In this document: positions 21,941 through 33,963 of the stretch, piece after piece | Numbering within the stretch: position 1 is the stretch's first letter | How the letters are laid out: each line of letters opens with the position of its first letter | Assembly (NCBI GenBank): GCA_039545355.1 | Contig: BCJJ01000002.1 | Location: 1,583,518-1,647,517 of the forward strand | Length of the DNA: 64,000 nt | Direction of reading: 5' to 3' | From: Trichosporon coremiiforme | Taxonomy: Eukaryota > Basidiomycota > Tremellomycetes > Trichosporonales > Trichosporonaceae | Made by a program: the position numbers and the translations under genes | The notes under the pieces: generated by a model | What the model was told of the DNA's origin: nothing | Seen by the model: the letters and a program-made list of their open reading frames with translations, nothing else | Database searches by the model: none

Positions 21941-23425
21941 ATGTCTTGGTTCAAGTGAGTATATAATTCCTGGGTGTACCTAACTTCAGCGGCAAAGATT
22001 CAAAGGCCCACTCGTCCGGTACTCACCACCAGAACTTCTGGCCCGTGACGTCCTACAACAGCGGTTACGGACAGCTGACTGACAAGGACACCGAGGCGAG
22101 TGCACTCCCGCGAGCCAAGCTGACTTTCAGTGGTCGTGCATCAGCAACAAAGGCTTCCAGACTGAGACCCAAACTTGGTACTCGGTTCTGGTCGATGGCA
22201 GCATTCTCATGGTTCAGGTCATCTGGAGCTACCTCGGCGTGTTCCTCATTCCTGCCACGGCTCAGATGACCTTCAAACTATTCAACCCGACGACCAAGAC
22301 GACTACCTGGAAGTCGGTCAACGTCTCCAACTTCAAGCATGATGGCCGCAACTGCAAGTCGGACTCTTTTGTGAGAGCGACATCGTTTCCGTTTCTCTAA
22401 CGCAACAGGAAATCAAGCATTCGGGATCTGCTAGTGGTGAGGAGTCTTACCACATCACTGCGAACCTCGACAAGAATGTCCAGATCGACACTGTCTGGAC
22501 CAGGCCTGCCTCTGCCCCGGGCTGCAAGTACGGCACGGGTGAGGATGGAGGCTTCTCGTACTTTGGCAAGGACAAGTCCGAGGAGAAACGCGATGCTCTC
22601 GTAGTCCAGTGAGGCTTTCGTGTTTCATTGCGCTGATTCCACAGCCGCTTCCATCCTCTCGTCGTCACCAGTGGTCAGGTTGTCATTGACGGCAAGGCAA
22701 TTGACGCCACTGGTAACGCCATGTTTGTGGATGCCATTCAGGGAGGCATGCGCCCCAACCTTGTAAGCCCGATTCCACCCATTGGTGCTGATGAACAGAT
22801 CGCCTCGAATTGGAACTTTGCCTTCTTCACGTCTGGTGGCGGTGAGCCCGAGTCCGAGCTCGGAAGCGTTCGGGCGATCCAGATGGAGTTTGAGACTACC
22901 GTGTGTACACACCTACCCGCGTGATCTGACGACGAACAGGACGATTACGGTCCCGCAGGCAAGGGATCGGGACACGTCAAGGTCAACATTGGCGTAATCT
23001 ACGCCGCCAACTTGTCGGCTCCTCTGCTCGTCGTTGGCCAGACACACACGTCTGAGCCCACCTCTGTCTTCCCCGTTCCCAACCAGGACGTTTCTACCGC
23101 CACCCACCTGAACGCTTACAAGGACGACACCGGCTACATGGCTCCGAAGGGGCTGGCCTTCGTCTTTGGTGGTGTGCGCGAGGACAACAAAGCCCCTGCC
23201 AAGGCGGAGCTTGTAATTGACGACGTTACCAAGGGCTTCATCGAGAAGGTCGATGTGCTCGCGGAGATCCCATACGTCATTCGCAAGGGTTACGCTGCCA
23301 TCTCTGGGACTAAGCCTTTCATTTTCCAGTACCACAACCCGGCTACGCTCCAGGTTGACCTCGGCGACAAGAACGTCCCGGTCAAGGGCTGGGTGTACAA
23401 CGAGGCTTCCTTCATTTCGCAGTAG
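21941..23425 (+). CDS. SVF1: Survival factor Svf1 (ceramide-transport protein family)
   Basis: Svf1 proteins protect against oxidative stress and move ceramide from ER to Golgi for complex sphingolipid synthesis. Exons 21941-21954, 21990-22095, 22131-22370, 22409-22608, 22645-22762, 22799-22900 and 22940-23425 give 421 residues. The N-terminal amphipathic start (MSWFNGKDSK) is followed by EWSCISNKGFQTETQTWYSV and VIWSYLGVFLIPATAQMTFK. DDYGPAGKGSGHVKVNIGVI and the C-terminal lobe ending VKGWVYNEASFISQ complete both lipocalin-like halves. Intron 2 (22096-22130) starts with GC rather than GT. Only this boundary restores the conserved EWSC. The gene works in the same pathway as AUR1, about 9 kb away. 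Confidence 0.93.
22096..22130 (+). other. GC-AG intron in SVF1
   Basis: Exon 2 ends ...ACCGAG and the next bases are GCGAGT; the acceptor is TTTCAG with a GCTGAC branch point. The phase is 0 on both sides, and the join produces DTEWSCISNKGF. No GT donor nearby keeps the frame. Length is 35 nt. Confidence 0.75.
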
Positions 23426-23739
23426 ATAATCTTTAGTAACACATTAATCGAGTCCTTTGTTCTAGCTTTGCGCGATAGGGAAGATGCACCTTACGTGTAC
23501 TAGAGCGTAAGGACTGTGTGAATGCATCGGGCTATGAACCAACGGCACCCCAACAGAGCGCTAGTCAAGTCTCGGGTCCGCCGGCCGACGTCGCTGGTCG
23601 CTGGCATTTGGTTCCGCTTTACCATTGGGAAGGCTCGGGCCCTTGCACGGCCTCATCGTCATCGTCGATCTACCCATCCCATCGACGATTCAACTCTGAA
23701 CTCTGAACACTACCTGCCTTCAGCCATCGCCACGACACG
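23426..23739. other. Intergenic, SVF1 to RVS167
   Basis: 314 bp holding the SVF1 3' UTR and the promoter of the BAR-SH3 gene. Two overlapping short open frames around 23518-23743 have no domain. Nothing else was seen. Confidence 0.4.
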
Positions 23740-25297
23740 ATGAAAGGCTTCACCAAAGCTTTGCAGCGGTAAGTTCCTTTCTCGGGGCTTAGACTAACCA
23801 CAGGACCCCGCATAACATCACCAGCCGTATTGGCATGTCGAAGCGTAAGCCTGGCTGCGGCGACATTTACTGATGCTGTCCAGAGTCGACAGATGCCGAG
23901 TACAATGACTGGTAAGATATCCCCTGGTTATCCGCTGACAGCAGGGAACGCAAATTCGCGGCGGTCGAGTCTGCTTGTCAGAAAATGCACAAGGACGCAG
24001 TAGTGTTCCGTGACGGTGTCAACTGTAAGGGCTCCGAAGCGCAAGGACTGACAACCTCTAGCGCTGCTGAACTCGGGATCTAGCTTTGGCGGGTCATTGT
24101 CGACACTGTTCCAGCCGCTTGGTGCCGAGTACAACTTGGCTTCCAAGTTCCCAAACTCAGAGCTCACTGTTAAGAACATCGCCGTGTACCAGCGCCTAAT
24201 GGAGGAACTTCAAGGTGCGCCGTGTTGGAATCATGCGCTGACAATGTAGAAACACTTGCGCCTGAGCTGGATCTGATCGACTCTCGAATTGTTGAGCCGA
24301 GCAAGGAGCTCGTTGACATCTGCAAGAAGATCCGCAAGACGTGCACGAAGCGTGACCACAAGTTGGTCGATTACGACCGCCACAACAACAGTTTGAACAA
24401 GCTTCGCGGCAAGAAGGAGAAGAGCTTGAGCGACGAGAAGAATCTGTTCAAGGTAAATATGGACAGGTTGCGTTATCTGACGAACAGGTTGAGCAACAGT
24501 TCGAAGTTGCGTCTGGCGAGTATGAGCACTATAACAACTTGCTCAAGGAGGAACTGCCACAGTTCCTTGAACTCGCCTCTAGGTTCATCGACCCGTTGTT
24601 CCACTCATTCTACTACATGCAGCTGAACGTGTACTATATCATGCTCGAGAAGCTTCAGTCCTTCGCCGACGGCAAGTACGATCTGGAGAGGCGTGACATC
24701 GAAGACATTTATCTGGAGCAACGCGGTGACGCAGCTGAGCAGCTCGACGAGCTCCACATTACTCAGCGCACTGCCTCAACTGGTACGTTATTGTTGCGCC
24801 CTTGAAGCTAACGAGTCAGCCAAAATCCTCCAGCAAGCTCGTGCGAACGGGGGCGTGTCACGCACCGCCTCACACTCATCCAAGGCGGACCTCGACCGGA
24901 AGGCCTCATCCTCGTCTTACTCGAAGGGCGGTCTTGACCGCAAAGTGTCGTCGGGATCATACGCCGGTAGAACCCCGGAGCCTGCGGCTCCTCCCCCTTA
25001 CAGCCCTTCGTCGGGCGCGTCTGTCATTGGGAAGAAGGCGCCGCCTCCTCCCCCTCCTCTCAAGCCCAAGCCCGGGGCGGCCCCGAAACAGTACTGCACG
25101 GCAATTTTCGACTATGAAGCTCAGGTATGTTGTGCACCATCAATGTCGCTGACAGCCAGGCCGAGGGAGATCTCTCTTTTAGTGCTGGTGACAGGATCGA
25201 GATTGTTGAGCGTACAGACTCCGCTGAGGATTGGTGGACCGGTCGCCTGAATGGCAGACAGGGTATCTTCCCCGGCAACTACACTCAGACAGACTAG
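23740..25297 (+). CDS. RVS167: BAR and SH3 domain protein, Rvs167/amphiphysin type
   Basis: Senses and makes membrane curvature in late endocytosis and links to actin. Exons 23740-23768, 23804-23844, 23884-23911, 23945-24024, 24062-24214, 24250-24452, 24488-24782, 24820-25124 and 25160-25297 give 423 residues. The BAR domain covers about 1-250: [61 protein letters not shown] Ser/Lys linker with three similar DRK[AV]SS blocks (about 280-320) and a Pro-rich stretch ([15 protein letters not shown]) follow. The C-terminal SH3 has ALYDY-like [33 protein letters not shown]. All junctions keep the frame and rebuild conserved text. Confidence 0.95.
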
Positions 25298-25509
25298 ATA
25301 AGGTGACCATCAGTTGTAGCAGCTACCACGCATGCAGCAGATTAGGAAGGCTTTACACACTTGTTATACATATTTATCTCAGCAGTTTTATGCACGCCTA
25401 GGAAGCTGGAAGCTTGCTGTCATAGCGAAGCGCGTTTGTGAGACCATCGTCACTTGAAAGCCGTATCGAGAAGAGCCTCGAATAGTCAGCGATCCTAATG
25501 GCAGAAGAC

Positions 25510-26743
25510 CTACGTAGGGGTCGTCTTTATCTCCAGCACCCTGCACGGTCAGCTTCCTCAAAACGGCACTGCTCTACCCACCTCTTGCAGTGGCCAGAGC
25601 TCGTGACTGCGTATCGCTTGGTTTGCCTGCAGATCAGTCTCTGGTCACCAGATAGACGTACGAGTTGCTTCTGGAGGATTTCATTCTGTGTCGAGAGCCT
25701 CTCGACTTCCTGGCTATCAGTAGATGTCATCCCTTCCACCCACCGAGCGGAGGTGCTGGACTTCACGTGCCAGCTCCAAGCCAGTTTGGGGCCCTTTCTA
25801 GGGTCAGTGTGAAACCCGGAGTGCTCGTGCTCGTTCATCACCTCGTGGCGAAGCTCCTCAATCTGCGATTTGAGAGCACTGTTATGGAAACGGAGTTCCT
25901 TCATCTTGCCTTGCAGGTTAAGGAGCTCCGACTGCCGTGAGCACATGCAAAGCAGAGTCCACTCACCTCTTTCAAGTCCAAGGTTTCCGTGAGGGTGCTT
26001 TTGCCCTGCGGTTCGCGGTATTCATCGAGCGTCGGTGGTCAGAGTAACTAGTCTTGAGTGACTTACAAGTCGCTTCAGAGCCAGCTTGGAATTTTGCTCC
26101 TCCTTCAGCTGACGTTCAAGCATCCTGATCCTCTGATCCAGAGCAGCTTTGTCTCTCTCCAGAGCAGAGTGTTGCTTGTTGGCATTCTGATAAAGATCGT
26201 TCCAGCGTTTGGCATTCTCGTCTGCTTTGTCCTTCTGCATTTGGAGATTGTTTCTCTCTGAGAGAAGAAAATTGATTTGCTTTGCCGATTCGCCATCCCA
26301 GCGTTCTCCCATGGGGATAGGGACGTTTGATTGCACATCCTACAGGTCAATGGTGGGAGTGGGTCGTGTCTTACAGCTAGAAGATCATGTAGGCTGCAAT
26401 AATTAGTGGACGGCAAGCGCAGCGACTTACGGGAGTGGATAACCTTGAACCGTAGGAGCGTTGCTGGGATACAACGCATGCGACTCAGGCTGCGGTTGTG
26501 CCAAAGGTGTGTGTGCGTGGAGAACTGGGTTGGGCACGCGCGAACCATCACTCGCTCCGTAATTCGATGCTGCGACCAGTGCTGCCTATATCAGATACGA
26601 AGACTGAGGAGCGTACCCTCAGTGCCAGCATTGGCGTGCGGGGCTGGGCTCAGGTTTGTGACGAAAGTCATGCTTAGACGAGCCTTCTCAGCGAGGCCCG
26701 CATAGTGTCGGTCCCGCTCCTGTCTACGCTGTTGCTCAGACAT
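25510..26743 (-). CDS. Orphan coiled-coil protein
   Basis: Best model on the minus strand: exons 26743-26617, 26581-26431, 26393-26375, 26339-26067, 26005-25967, 25931-25582 and 25540-25510, about 329 residues. The last intron is optional; without it the protein ends at 25527 after about 337 residues. The N-terminal third is Ala/Pro/Ser-rich and disordered (MSEQQRRQERDRHYAGLAEK, then PLAQPQPESHALYPSNAP). From about residue 110 there are two heptad coiled coils: NFLLSERNNLQMQKDKADEN through RMLERQLKEEQNSKLALKRL, and LQGKMKELRFHNSALKSQIE. A third short coil (QEVERLSTQNEILQKQL) is near the end, a leucine-zipper-like arrangement. No basic DNA-binding region or named domain was recognised. It could be a scaffold or tether; the function is unknown. 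Confidence 0.65.
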
Positions 26744-26975
26744 TCGCTGAGTGGCAGAGCAAGCGGCGGTGGGATAAGAGACGAATGAAGAGGACGTAAA
26801 GTGTGAAGGATACGACAACCAGAGGGTGCGCGTGGCCCTCGAATGAAGCATCTGGCAGGCATGGCAGAGCGCGAGGGCGCGAGGGGATGATCACACTGCG
26901 CGTGCATCCGCGCTTTAGGAAATCACATTGCGTGCATCGATGCTATGTATTCTACAATGGTTCGTTCGCCTCGCG

Positions 26976-28666
26976 TCACCGCCTCTTCCAGTCAGCACCG
27001 CCATCGACTCCATCGGAAGACATCCAGCTCGCAGCTCTCGACATGGCGCTGGGCCTGCGTGTCTGGATAGACGACGGGATGACATCTTTCTCAGCTCCAG
27101 TCACCCTGACCACTTCACGCTGAGCGCGGTTGGCGATCCGGAGGGCAAATGCCGCCACGGTCCACACTCCCCCTTACAGGTCAGCATGTGCTAATACTAT
27201 AGTAGACTTACCAATCACACCTACGAGACGGATCAGAAATTGATACAGGGTTGTGGTCCGCTCACGGATGGTAATGGACATGGGTTCCAGCTCATACTTG
27301 AAGAAGATGCCGGGCACACCGCCTCCATGAGAGAAACTGCGGACATAATCAGTCACAGCATACTGCGACGGTTAGTCAATGACATAGACGTAACCAGCGC
27401 ACCTGAGAAGTCGTGAGCCACCGGCGGCTCGCATCGATGTAGGTAGTAGGAACTACTCGCAGATAATACTGGAAAGCAGTGAACGCTGGCTGTCAGTGAT
27501 CGCTCCAAACCGATGTCTCACGTTCGTTCGTTGTTTCAAAGCTCATGTCCAGCGGCTGAGATATGGCGGGGAAGTACGGCCCAAAGGAGAACTCATGGAT
27601 AACGTGGGACAGGTTCATCACTGCAAATGTCAGCCGAATCTGCTCCTCACAGCGGACTCACGTTGATGATCAGTGTGCTCTCTGGCCCTGTAGCCGTGGC
27701 CGAGGGTGGTGATGTGGAGGTTTGCGGCAACTTTGCGCACCTGGACGCTGCCGTACACGCGGCAAGCGGGGCCCTCATGCACCCTGTTGTGCGTGGGGCG
27801 GAAATCGGCGTGACGGGCTGGAGATGTCCTGGAGAACAGAGCTCGGAGTCCTGAAAGCGACTTGCGCTGATTCGGAGTAGAACGGCGTGACTCTGAGATC
27901 ATCTTGGCCGCCCCGACGGGCTTTGCGGAAGCTTCCAGCCTGCAAACGGTCAACGGGTCGCACGAACTGTCAACGCACTTCTTGGTCACTGCCTTCCCTG
28001 TCTCGAAAACGGTGCCTTCCTTCGCAAACTCCTTGTCCAGGTGAATGCGGTCGCCCACGCCGTCGCGTAAATCGATGGAAAGATCTTGCCGCATTAGTGA
28101 CCGTCTGGCATGGCAACTTACATCTGCAAGGCATAGCCACCGTCACATCAACGTTGAGTTGAAGGTCGCGTTCGATGGTCGGATCAACCTTGACAGACAG
28201 GCTGGTACTGCCGTAGAGATATTCACCCAAGTCATTCTATGGTTAGGTACCCAAGTGGATTGAGGCTTACCAGAACGAGAAGGAAAATGACGAGGCCTAC
28301 AAGAGCTGTTAGAACGCCTCCACGACGAGACTGAATGGTGTAGGACGACTGAACTTTCGGAAACGCGTCAAAACTCTTGATGGGAGCCAATTTATCGAGC
28401 TCCTCCAGGATGCTGCTACTCTCGCTCCGACCCCGGTCGCTTTCATTCAGATGATGGTGGTCAAGATGTGGCTCGAACATGTCGAGTTGGTCGGCATGCG
28501 CTGGTGAGAGGGAAGACAATGTAGAATGTGTGGATGGCTGGGTCATTTCAGCCGCCTTCTGCGCATCACACGAAACGTGTCTCCAGGGCCGTGTCTCCAG
28601 GGTCGCGCCCGGGGGGAGTGCCTGAAAAGTCGACTGCGACTGGACTTCAATCATTATTGACGACAT
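26976..28666 (-). CDS. ERV41: ER-Golgi vesicle protein Erv41 (ERGIC2 type)
   Basis: Forms the Erv41-Erv46 receptor that retrieves ER proteins from the Golgi in COPI/COPII vesicles. Exons on the minus strand are 28666-28271, 28236-28122, 28084-27662, 27620-27522, 27485-27403, 27362-27212 and 27172-26976, giving 487 residues. After an unusually long N-terminal region (about 100 residues) comes the conserved PIKSFDAFPKVQSSYTIQSR, then TM1 (GVLTALVGLVIFLLVLNDLGEY). The lumenal domain has TVAMPCRYLSIDLRDGVGDR, ITTLGHGY and HVIHEFSFGPYFPAISQPLD. TM2 follows FFKYELEPMSITI and reads LIRLVGVIGGVWTVAAFAL. A hydrophilic tail replaces the short cytosolic end of other homologues. The start could also be a downstream Met at 28654. 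Confidence 0.92.
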
Positions 28667-28733
28667 ATGAATTTCATTCTAATGCTGATGCTTCATCTAC
28701 TTGGTACAGTTATGCGTTGCAGGATCCAGATGC

Positions 28734-30346
28734 TTAGTAGCTCAGAGTCTCAACCAGCTTGTCGAACACACGGATCACGTCTGGCTGGTAGAACTTTTCG
28801 TATGCGAGGGGTACAGGGACACTGGGGGGTCAGTATGTGCGAGCATTGGAAACTTACTCCCAGCCGCTGACAAGGCCGATTGGGGCCTCGAGGTACTCAA
28901 ATGCACGACGGCCAACTTCACCAGCCAAGTTGTTACCGACACCTCCACTCTTCCCCGCTTCGTGGACGACGACAAGGCGACCAGTCTTGCGGACAGCGTC
29001 GGTGATCTCACCAATCGGCAGAGGATTAATGGTACGCAGGTCAATCAGCTGGATTGACGGAGCGGGGTGAGGGGGGCGAAGCTTCTCGGGAAGGTACTGA
29101 ACCAGACTTGGCGGAGGGTTTGTCAGGAGCTCAATAGCGCGAACTACTGTCAGCATGGGCGAGCGCAACACCTACGGGTCGTGTAGAGCGGGGTTCCGTA
29201 CGAGACGACAGTAAGGTCGGTACCGGGGCGGATCTCATCTGTAGTACCCAGAGGTAGGGTGAAGTCATCAACGGGAACTTCCTCCACTGTTTATCAGCGC
29301 AATTCTCAGCTGTCGCTACTAACCTGCCGCGCGGTAGAGAACCTTCGGCTCAAAGATGATCGTGGGGTTAGGGTCTCTGATAGCCCCCAGTAAGAGGCCC
29401 TTGGCCTGGATAGGCGACCGAACGACAGCGACCTTGAGACCTGCAGCTCCTAGGAAAAAGCCCTCCGGGCTCTGCGAATGGTACAGGCCACCATGGCCGA
29501 CACTCATGGACGGGGCGCGCACAGTGAAAGAGCCTCCCGGGAGCGGGTATGATCCACCACTAGCGTAGTGCTGCTTGGCCGCTTCGTTGACGAGTTGGTC
29601 AAACGCAGGGAAGATCTGTAGAGTTAAAGACAACCAAGATATCATTAACATACATAGTCACCGAACTGAATCTCTGCGATTGCAGTAGATCCGACGCTGG
29701 CCAACCCAATGCCGAAGCCCGCGATACCCTGCTCAGTCAAGGGGGTGTTGAATACACGCTTGGAGCCTATCGTCAGTCATTGGTGCGACGATGTGCTCAC
29801 CAAACTCTTCCGCAAGACCCATGGTACAGCGGCTACTAGTCAGCATGGTTCGTGCGGCGGCTACTCACAAGACGCCATGGGCTTTCACGTCTTCGCCGAA
29901 GACAAAAGAGCGGGGGTTCGAGATAAGCGCCGTTCTGTCATCAGCAACGTAAGGGCATGTCATCTTACCGCAAAGCGTCACGAATAGCCTGGTGAAGGTT
30001 CATCTTGCGGGTCTCACGACCTTTGCCTGTCGGCCCACGAAGGCCATGGCCGTCGGCAAATACGAGACCTTCAGTGGCAAGAGCCTGAGCGGTTAATACA
30101 CCCTACACATCGTGTCCATACCTCTTCCTTGGTTGACTTGAGAAGGTTGCTAGCGCCGAGGGACGGTTCTACGTCCTGTGAAGGCGGGCTGGGAGCTGAC
30201 CGTGCAGCAACCCCGTCCCTTGGAACGCGTGATTGAGACGGGTCGTCCAAGGAGGTCTGGAAGCGGCGCTGAAGAAGCCCGAGAGGTCGCGATGCCTGAG
30301 AAGGGCGGACCGTCGCCCTGGTCACGCTAAGCATGGACGCACGCAT
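28734..30346 (-). CDS. Branched-chain 2-oxoacid dehydrogenase E1 beta subunit, mitochondrial
   Basis: With E1 alpha, decarboxylates the ketoacids of Leu, Ile and Val in the mitochondrial matrix. Exons on the minus strand are 30346-30122, 30084-29969, 29934-29869, 29832-29801, 29766-29654, 29615-29324, 29286-29176, 29143-28858 and 28821-28734, giving 442 residues. The Arg/Ser-rich leader ([17 protein letters not shown]) predicts import. The pyrimidine domain has [60 protein letters not shown] and [20 protein letters not shown]. The transketolase C-domain contains [14 protein letters not shown] and [19 protein letters not shown] and YRAAVEEVPV point to the BCKDH rather than the PDH beta subunit. 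Exon 4 has a TAGTAG double acceptor. Its stop lies only 67 bp from the ERV41 start on the same strand. Confidence 0.93.
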
Positions 30347-31838
30347 TCTGGAACGAAGTCTGATTGTTGTCGATGGTATGAAGTGAGAATGAGGGAGTTA
30401 TGCGTCCAGGAGCTGTCTCTGGAAAGAGGCCGTCTGGTACTGCTGAGTGCCGAGCCATTATCTGAGGTCCGGTGCACCGGTGGCCCTGTCAAGTTCCGGG
30501 CCGATGGATCAGATCGCAGTACGCCGAGTGGTGCAGTGCCTTTGTTAACCGACCCCGCACCAGTCTTATCATGCCCTGATTACGCCCCGCAACATTCGCC
30601 ACGTATATACGGAAGGCACGTGACTACTGTGAACCGTCTGGCACCATGATCGCCGTGGTCATGCCTGCTGAGGCTGTTACCCCATAGTGCTTACACGATA
30701 CTAGTCACGAGACATGGGCATCCAGCTGGTCGTCTGTGACAGGGTACGAGAGCGTATGTAGATACGAGTGAGGCGGAGTTTCGACTGCCCTCCTTTCTCC
30801 AGCAAAGCTCGACACTGACCGTTCCGCGCCCCTTCGCAGACCTACAGAGATCGGAACACTAACGTTGCTGCTCTGTGCTCCTGTCTGGACGCCATGCCCT
30901 CCGGCATGCCGGTTGATACACTGTGGTACTGCATGATTACTTCCAGCTGTCGTCTCAAGTGAAGCAGGTAGCGCTTCAGTGGCCAGAGACAGGCCATGCA
31001 GTTGTAGCTCGTCGAGGGCGGACATTGGGGGAGAAAGGATCCCGAGATGAGGGCGTTTATGGGCAAGGTGGCTGGAAGCTGACTGATGCCCCACCCATGT
31101 CGATACACCATTCATTGCATGGACGTGGTGACGCGCCTGCCATTTACGGGTAGAGTTCGAACGCATCCGTCTCTCATCACAATAGACTTGCACAATCGAA
31201 GGAGAAACGACACGGGGCCCTACCTAGTTGATCGCACCTGATTACTCGTGGTTTGGTGAGGGCCGATCGACGCGGTATGATGCAGGGTGGCAGGAGGGTG
31301 GAGGCGATGTGTGGGCTGTGTGGGCTGTGTGGGGCGTGTACTCGATCAGGTGCATCAGGTGCGTGCACCGTTGTTCCAATGAGATCAGTATTCCAATGAC
31401 ATAAGGAAATTGCCCTTTCCGGAAATATGCACCTTAATCACGGATGGTTAGAGACGTCACTCGGCTCGATGCTACAGACCACTAAGGTCCAGAGCAAGGG
31501 GGATCGACTTTAGGCTCATTCACCCATATCCATCCACCCACCATCGTTCTTGCCCCGTTCGCTATCTCTCGTACTCTCCCGCTGCTCTTCGGCCATCCAT
31601 CCACCGACTCGTCTCGCTCCACGGACTCCAGCATATCCCCTTCGCTCTATTCGGGCATTGCACCGCGTCCTGTTGATCTTTGATCACCCGGCTCCGCCCT
31701 CTCCACTGGTCCCCCGCCCCTGATCCGATTCCCAGCCTCTTCGGATCACTGCTCCCCTAGTTGCCAGTCCGATGACTGCTTGACTGCGCTCCGCCTGCTG
31801 AACCCTAACATCAACCATACCCAATCATCACCATTGCA
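30347..31838. other. Long divergent upstream region, BCKDH E1 beta and PKA
   Basis: About 1.5 kb without a supported gene. A CACGTG E-box lies at 30617-30622, inside GGCACGTGACT, about 270 bp upstream of the dehydrogenase start. A 9-bp direct repeat (GTGTGGGCT, nearly three copies) starts near 31309. The PKA-proximal 250 bp is C/T-rich (CTCCCGCTGC, CCACCGACTC and so on), as expected for a fungal core promoter with a long 5' leader. Open frames on both strands have no domain. Confidence 0.45.
30617..30622. promoter_or_regulatory. CACGTG E-box upstream of BCKDH E1 beta
   Basis: Hexamer in the context GGCACGTGACT. It may bind a bHLH regulator; the role is inferred from the motif only. Confidence 0.35.
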
Positions 31839-33735
31839 ATGTTCGCTCGCGTCTCAGACAAGTTCCACAACAGAAAGCAGCAGGCATCGCCTCTGAAGAG
31901 TCCCCAGAGTCCGCCTGCCAATGCCATCTCACCCGGGTCGACCGTTTCTCCCACAAGTTCAACTGCTCTTCCGCAGAGCATGAACCAGGGCGCTACTCCC
32001 TTGTCAGGCGCGACCCAACCTGCGGCACAATCTGTTGCGCCTCCGCAACCTGGCACATCCGTGTCTGCCCCGTCTCAGCCCGGTATGGAGGGTGTTGAGA
32101 GGTACGTACGCTATTCAGAAGGTGTCTGACATCAAGTCACCAATTTGCCGCAAACCCCAGCATGGCTGCGCCCCCGGTGGCTGCTGGTACTGCCGACGGC
32201 GTGCCAGTCCAGCAGGCGGGTCAGCCCTACGAGGTCAATCGCACCATGAGTATCGAGATGGCGGATGTTTCAAACCTGTCGTTACAGACACACACGGAGA
32301 CGCGCCAGGGTAGTGTCGAGGAGGAACGGATGCGGGAGAAAGCCAGGTCGGCACAGGAGCAGGTGAGTTGCAGAACGCTCGTGGCTGACGTATCAGTCTG
32401 TTCAAGCCCAGGCTAACCTTCATCACGCCACCCAGCAGGCACGTGTTGCTGCGATCAATGCAGCTGCAACTCAGGCAGCTTTGGACACAGCGACTAACCC
32501 AACCACTGGATCCAAGACACCGGTATCAGGAAGAGGCCAGGCCCTCCGCAAGACGGCCGGCCGCTACGCTCTGGGGGACTTCCATATCGAAAGGACGTGA
32601 GTGACAGCTTTTGGTTCGAAGCTATAACATCAGACTTGGCACTGGTTCCTTCGGACGTGTTAATTTGGTTCGCTCCAAGCACAACAGCAGATTCTACGCC
32701 ATCAAAGTCCTCAACAAGGAAAAAGTGGTCAAGATGAAGCAGGTTGAGCACACCAACTCGGAAAGAGAAATGCTGGTGCGGGTACGACACCCGTTCCTGG
32801 TCAATCTCTGGGGAACGTTCCAGGACGTTAACAATCTGTACATGGTCATGGACTTTGTGGCTGGAGGCGAGCTTTTCAGTTTGCTGCGAAAGAGTCAGGT
32901 GGGTACTTTTCTTGCACTCGTCCTGACTGCAGCGATTCCCCAACTCTGTCGCCAAGTTTTACGCTGCTGAAGTTGCGCTTGCGCTCGATTACCTCCATTC
33001 ACTGGACATAATCTACCGGGATCTTAAACCGGAGAACATCCTCCTCGGCGCAGATGGGCACGTTAAAGTCACCGATTTCGGGTTCGCGAAGCACGTTCCA
33101 GACATCACCTGGACGCTGTGTGGTACTCCTGACTACCGTATGTTGTGTGATCCTGCCCATGCTGACTCTGTAGTGGCACCTGAGGTCGTGCAGTCCAAGG
33201 GTTATAATAAGAGCGTTGACTGGTACGCGCTCGGTGTCCTGATTTTCGAGATGCTCGTGAGTGCAGCGATTGCGTGCCGCGCTGACGAGAAGGCCGGCTA
33301 CCCCCCATTCTTCACCGAAGATGGAAACCCCATGAAGCTGTATGAAAAGGTGAGTCACGCAAGGTGGTCAACACTGACCAACAACAGATCATCGCCGGAA
33401 AGGTCAGGTATCCCACTTATTTCGATGCCCTTGCCAAGGAACTCCTCAAGAATTTGCTGGTGGGAGACCTGACGAAGCGTTATGGAAACCTGCGTGCCGG
33501 CTCAGCCGATATCTTTGCTCACGGGTGGTTCGCAGAGGTGGACTGGGATAAACTCTACAGGAGAGAGATTCCTGCGCCCTATGTCCCCAAGATTGAGGGA
33601 GAAGGCGATGCCAGCCAGTGAGTGTCAATACCGGTATCCATTAACCACAGGTTTGACCGTTACCAAGAGGCTGATGTGTCCACCTATGGACAGCCGGGAC
33701 AAAGCCAATACGACCACCTCTTCGCAGACTTTTAA
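31839..33735 (+). CDS. PKA1: cAMP-dependent protein kinase catalytic subunit
   Basis: AGC-family kinase released by cAMP from its regulatory subunit, controlling growth, morphology and stress output. Exons 31839-32101, 32161-32362, 32397-32596, 32634-32898, 32933-33137, 33174-33256, 33293-33349, 33388-33617 and 33651-33735 give 529 residues. The first ~215 residues are a Gln/Ser/Pro/Ala-rich extension ending in [14 protein letters not shown]. The kinase core has the P-loop [21 protein letters not shown] (VAIK Lys), [16 protein letters not shown] and [10 protein letters not shown]. The activation loop is [16 protein letters not shown], with the [17 protein letters not shown] signature. The AGC tail ends with a hydrophobic FADF motif, close to the canonical F..F. 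Introns split the core at seven places. Upstream is an unusually long intergenic region. Confidence 0.95.
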
Positions 33736-33963
33736 AGTTCCCAGATTGTATAGTTTCTTTGCGTTTGTTACAACCGCTATGCATCAGTTGCAGTTCGCTA
33801 ATGCAGTTCGCTGTGTGTCAAACAACGACGGCAGGTCAGAGCAGCGGACCCTAAATCTCGGTGATCGGCGTCTTGTTTTGACTCAGGCGTCCCGTCTTTG
33901 TTTTGAACCTGGATCGTGCGACATGCGACATGCCGTTTAATCACATCTCCACTCACTGTCCAC

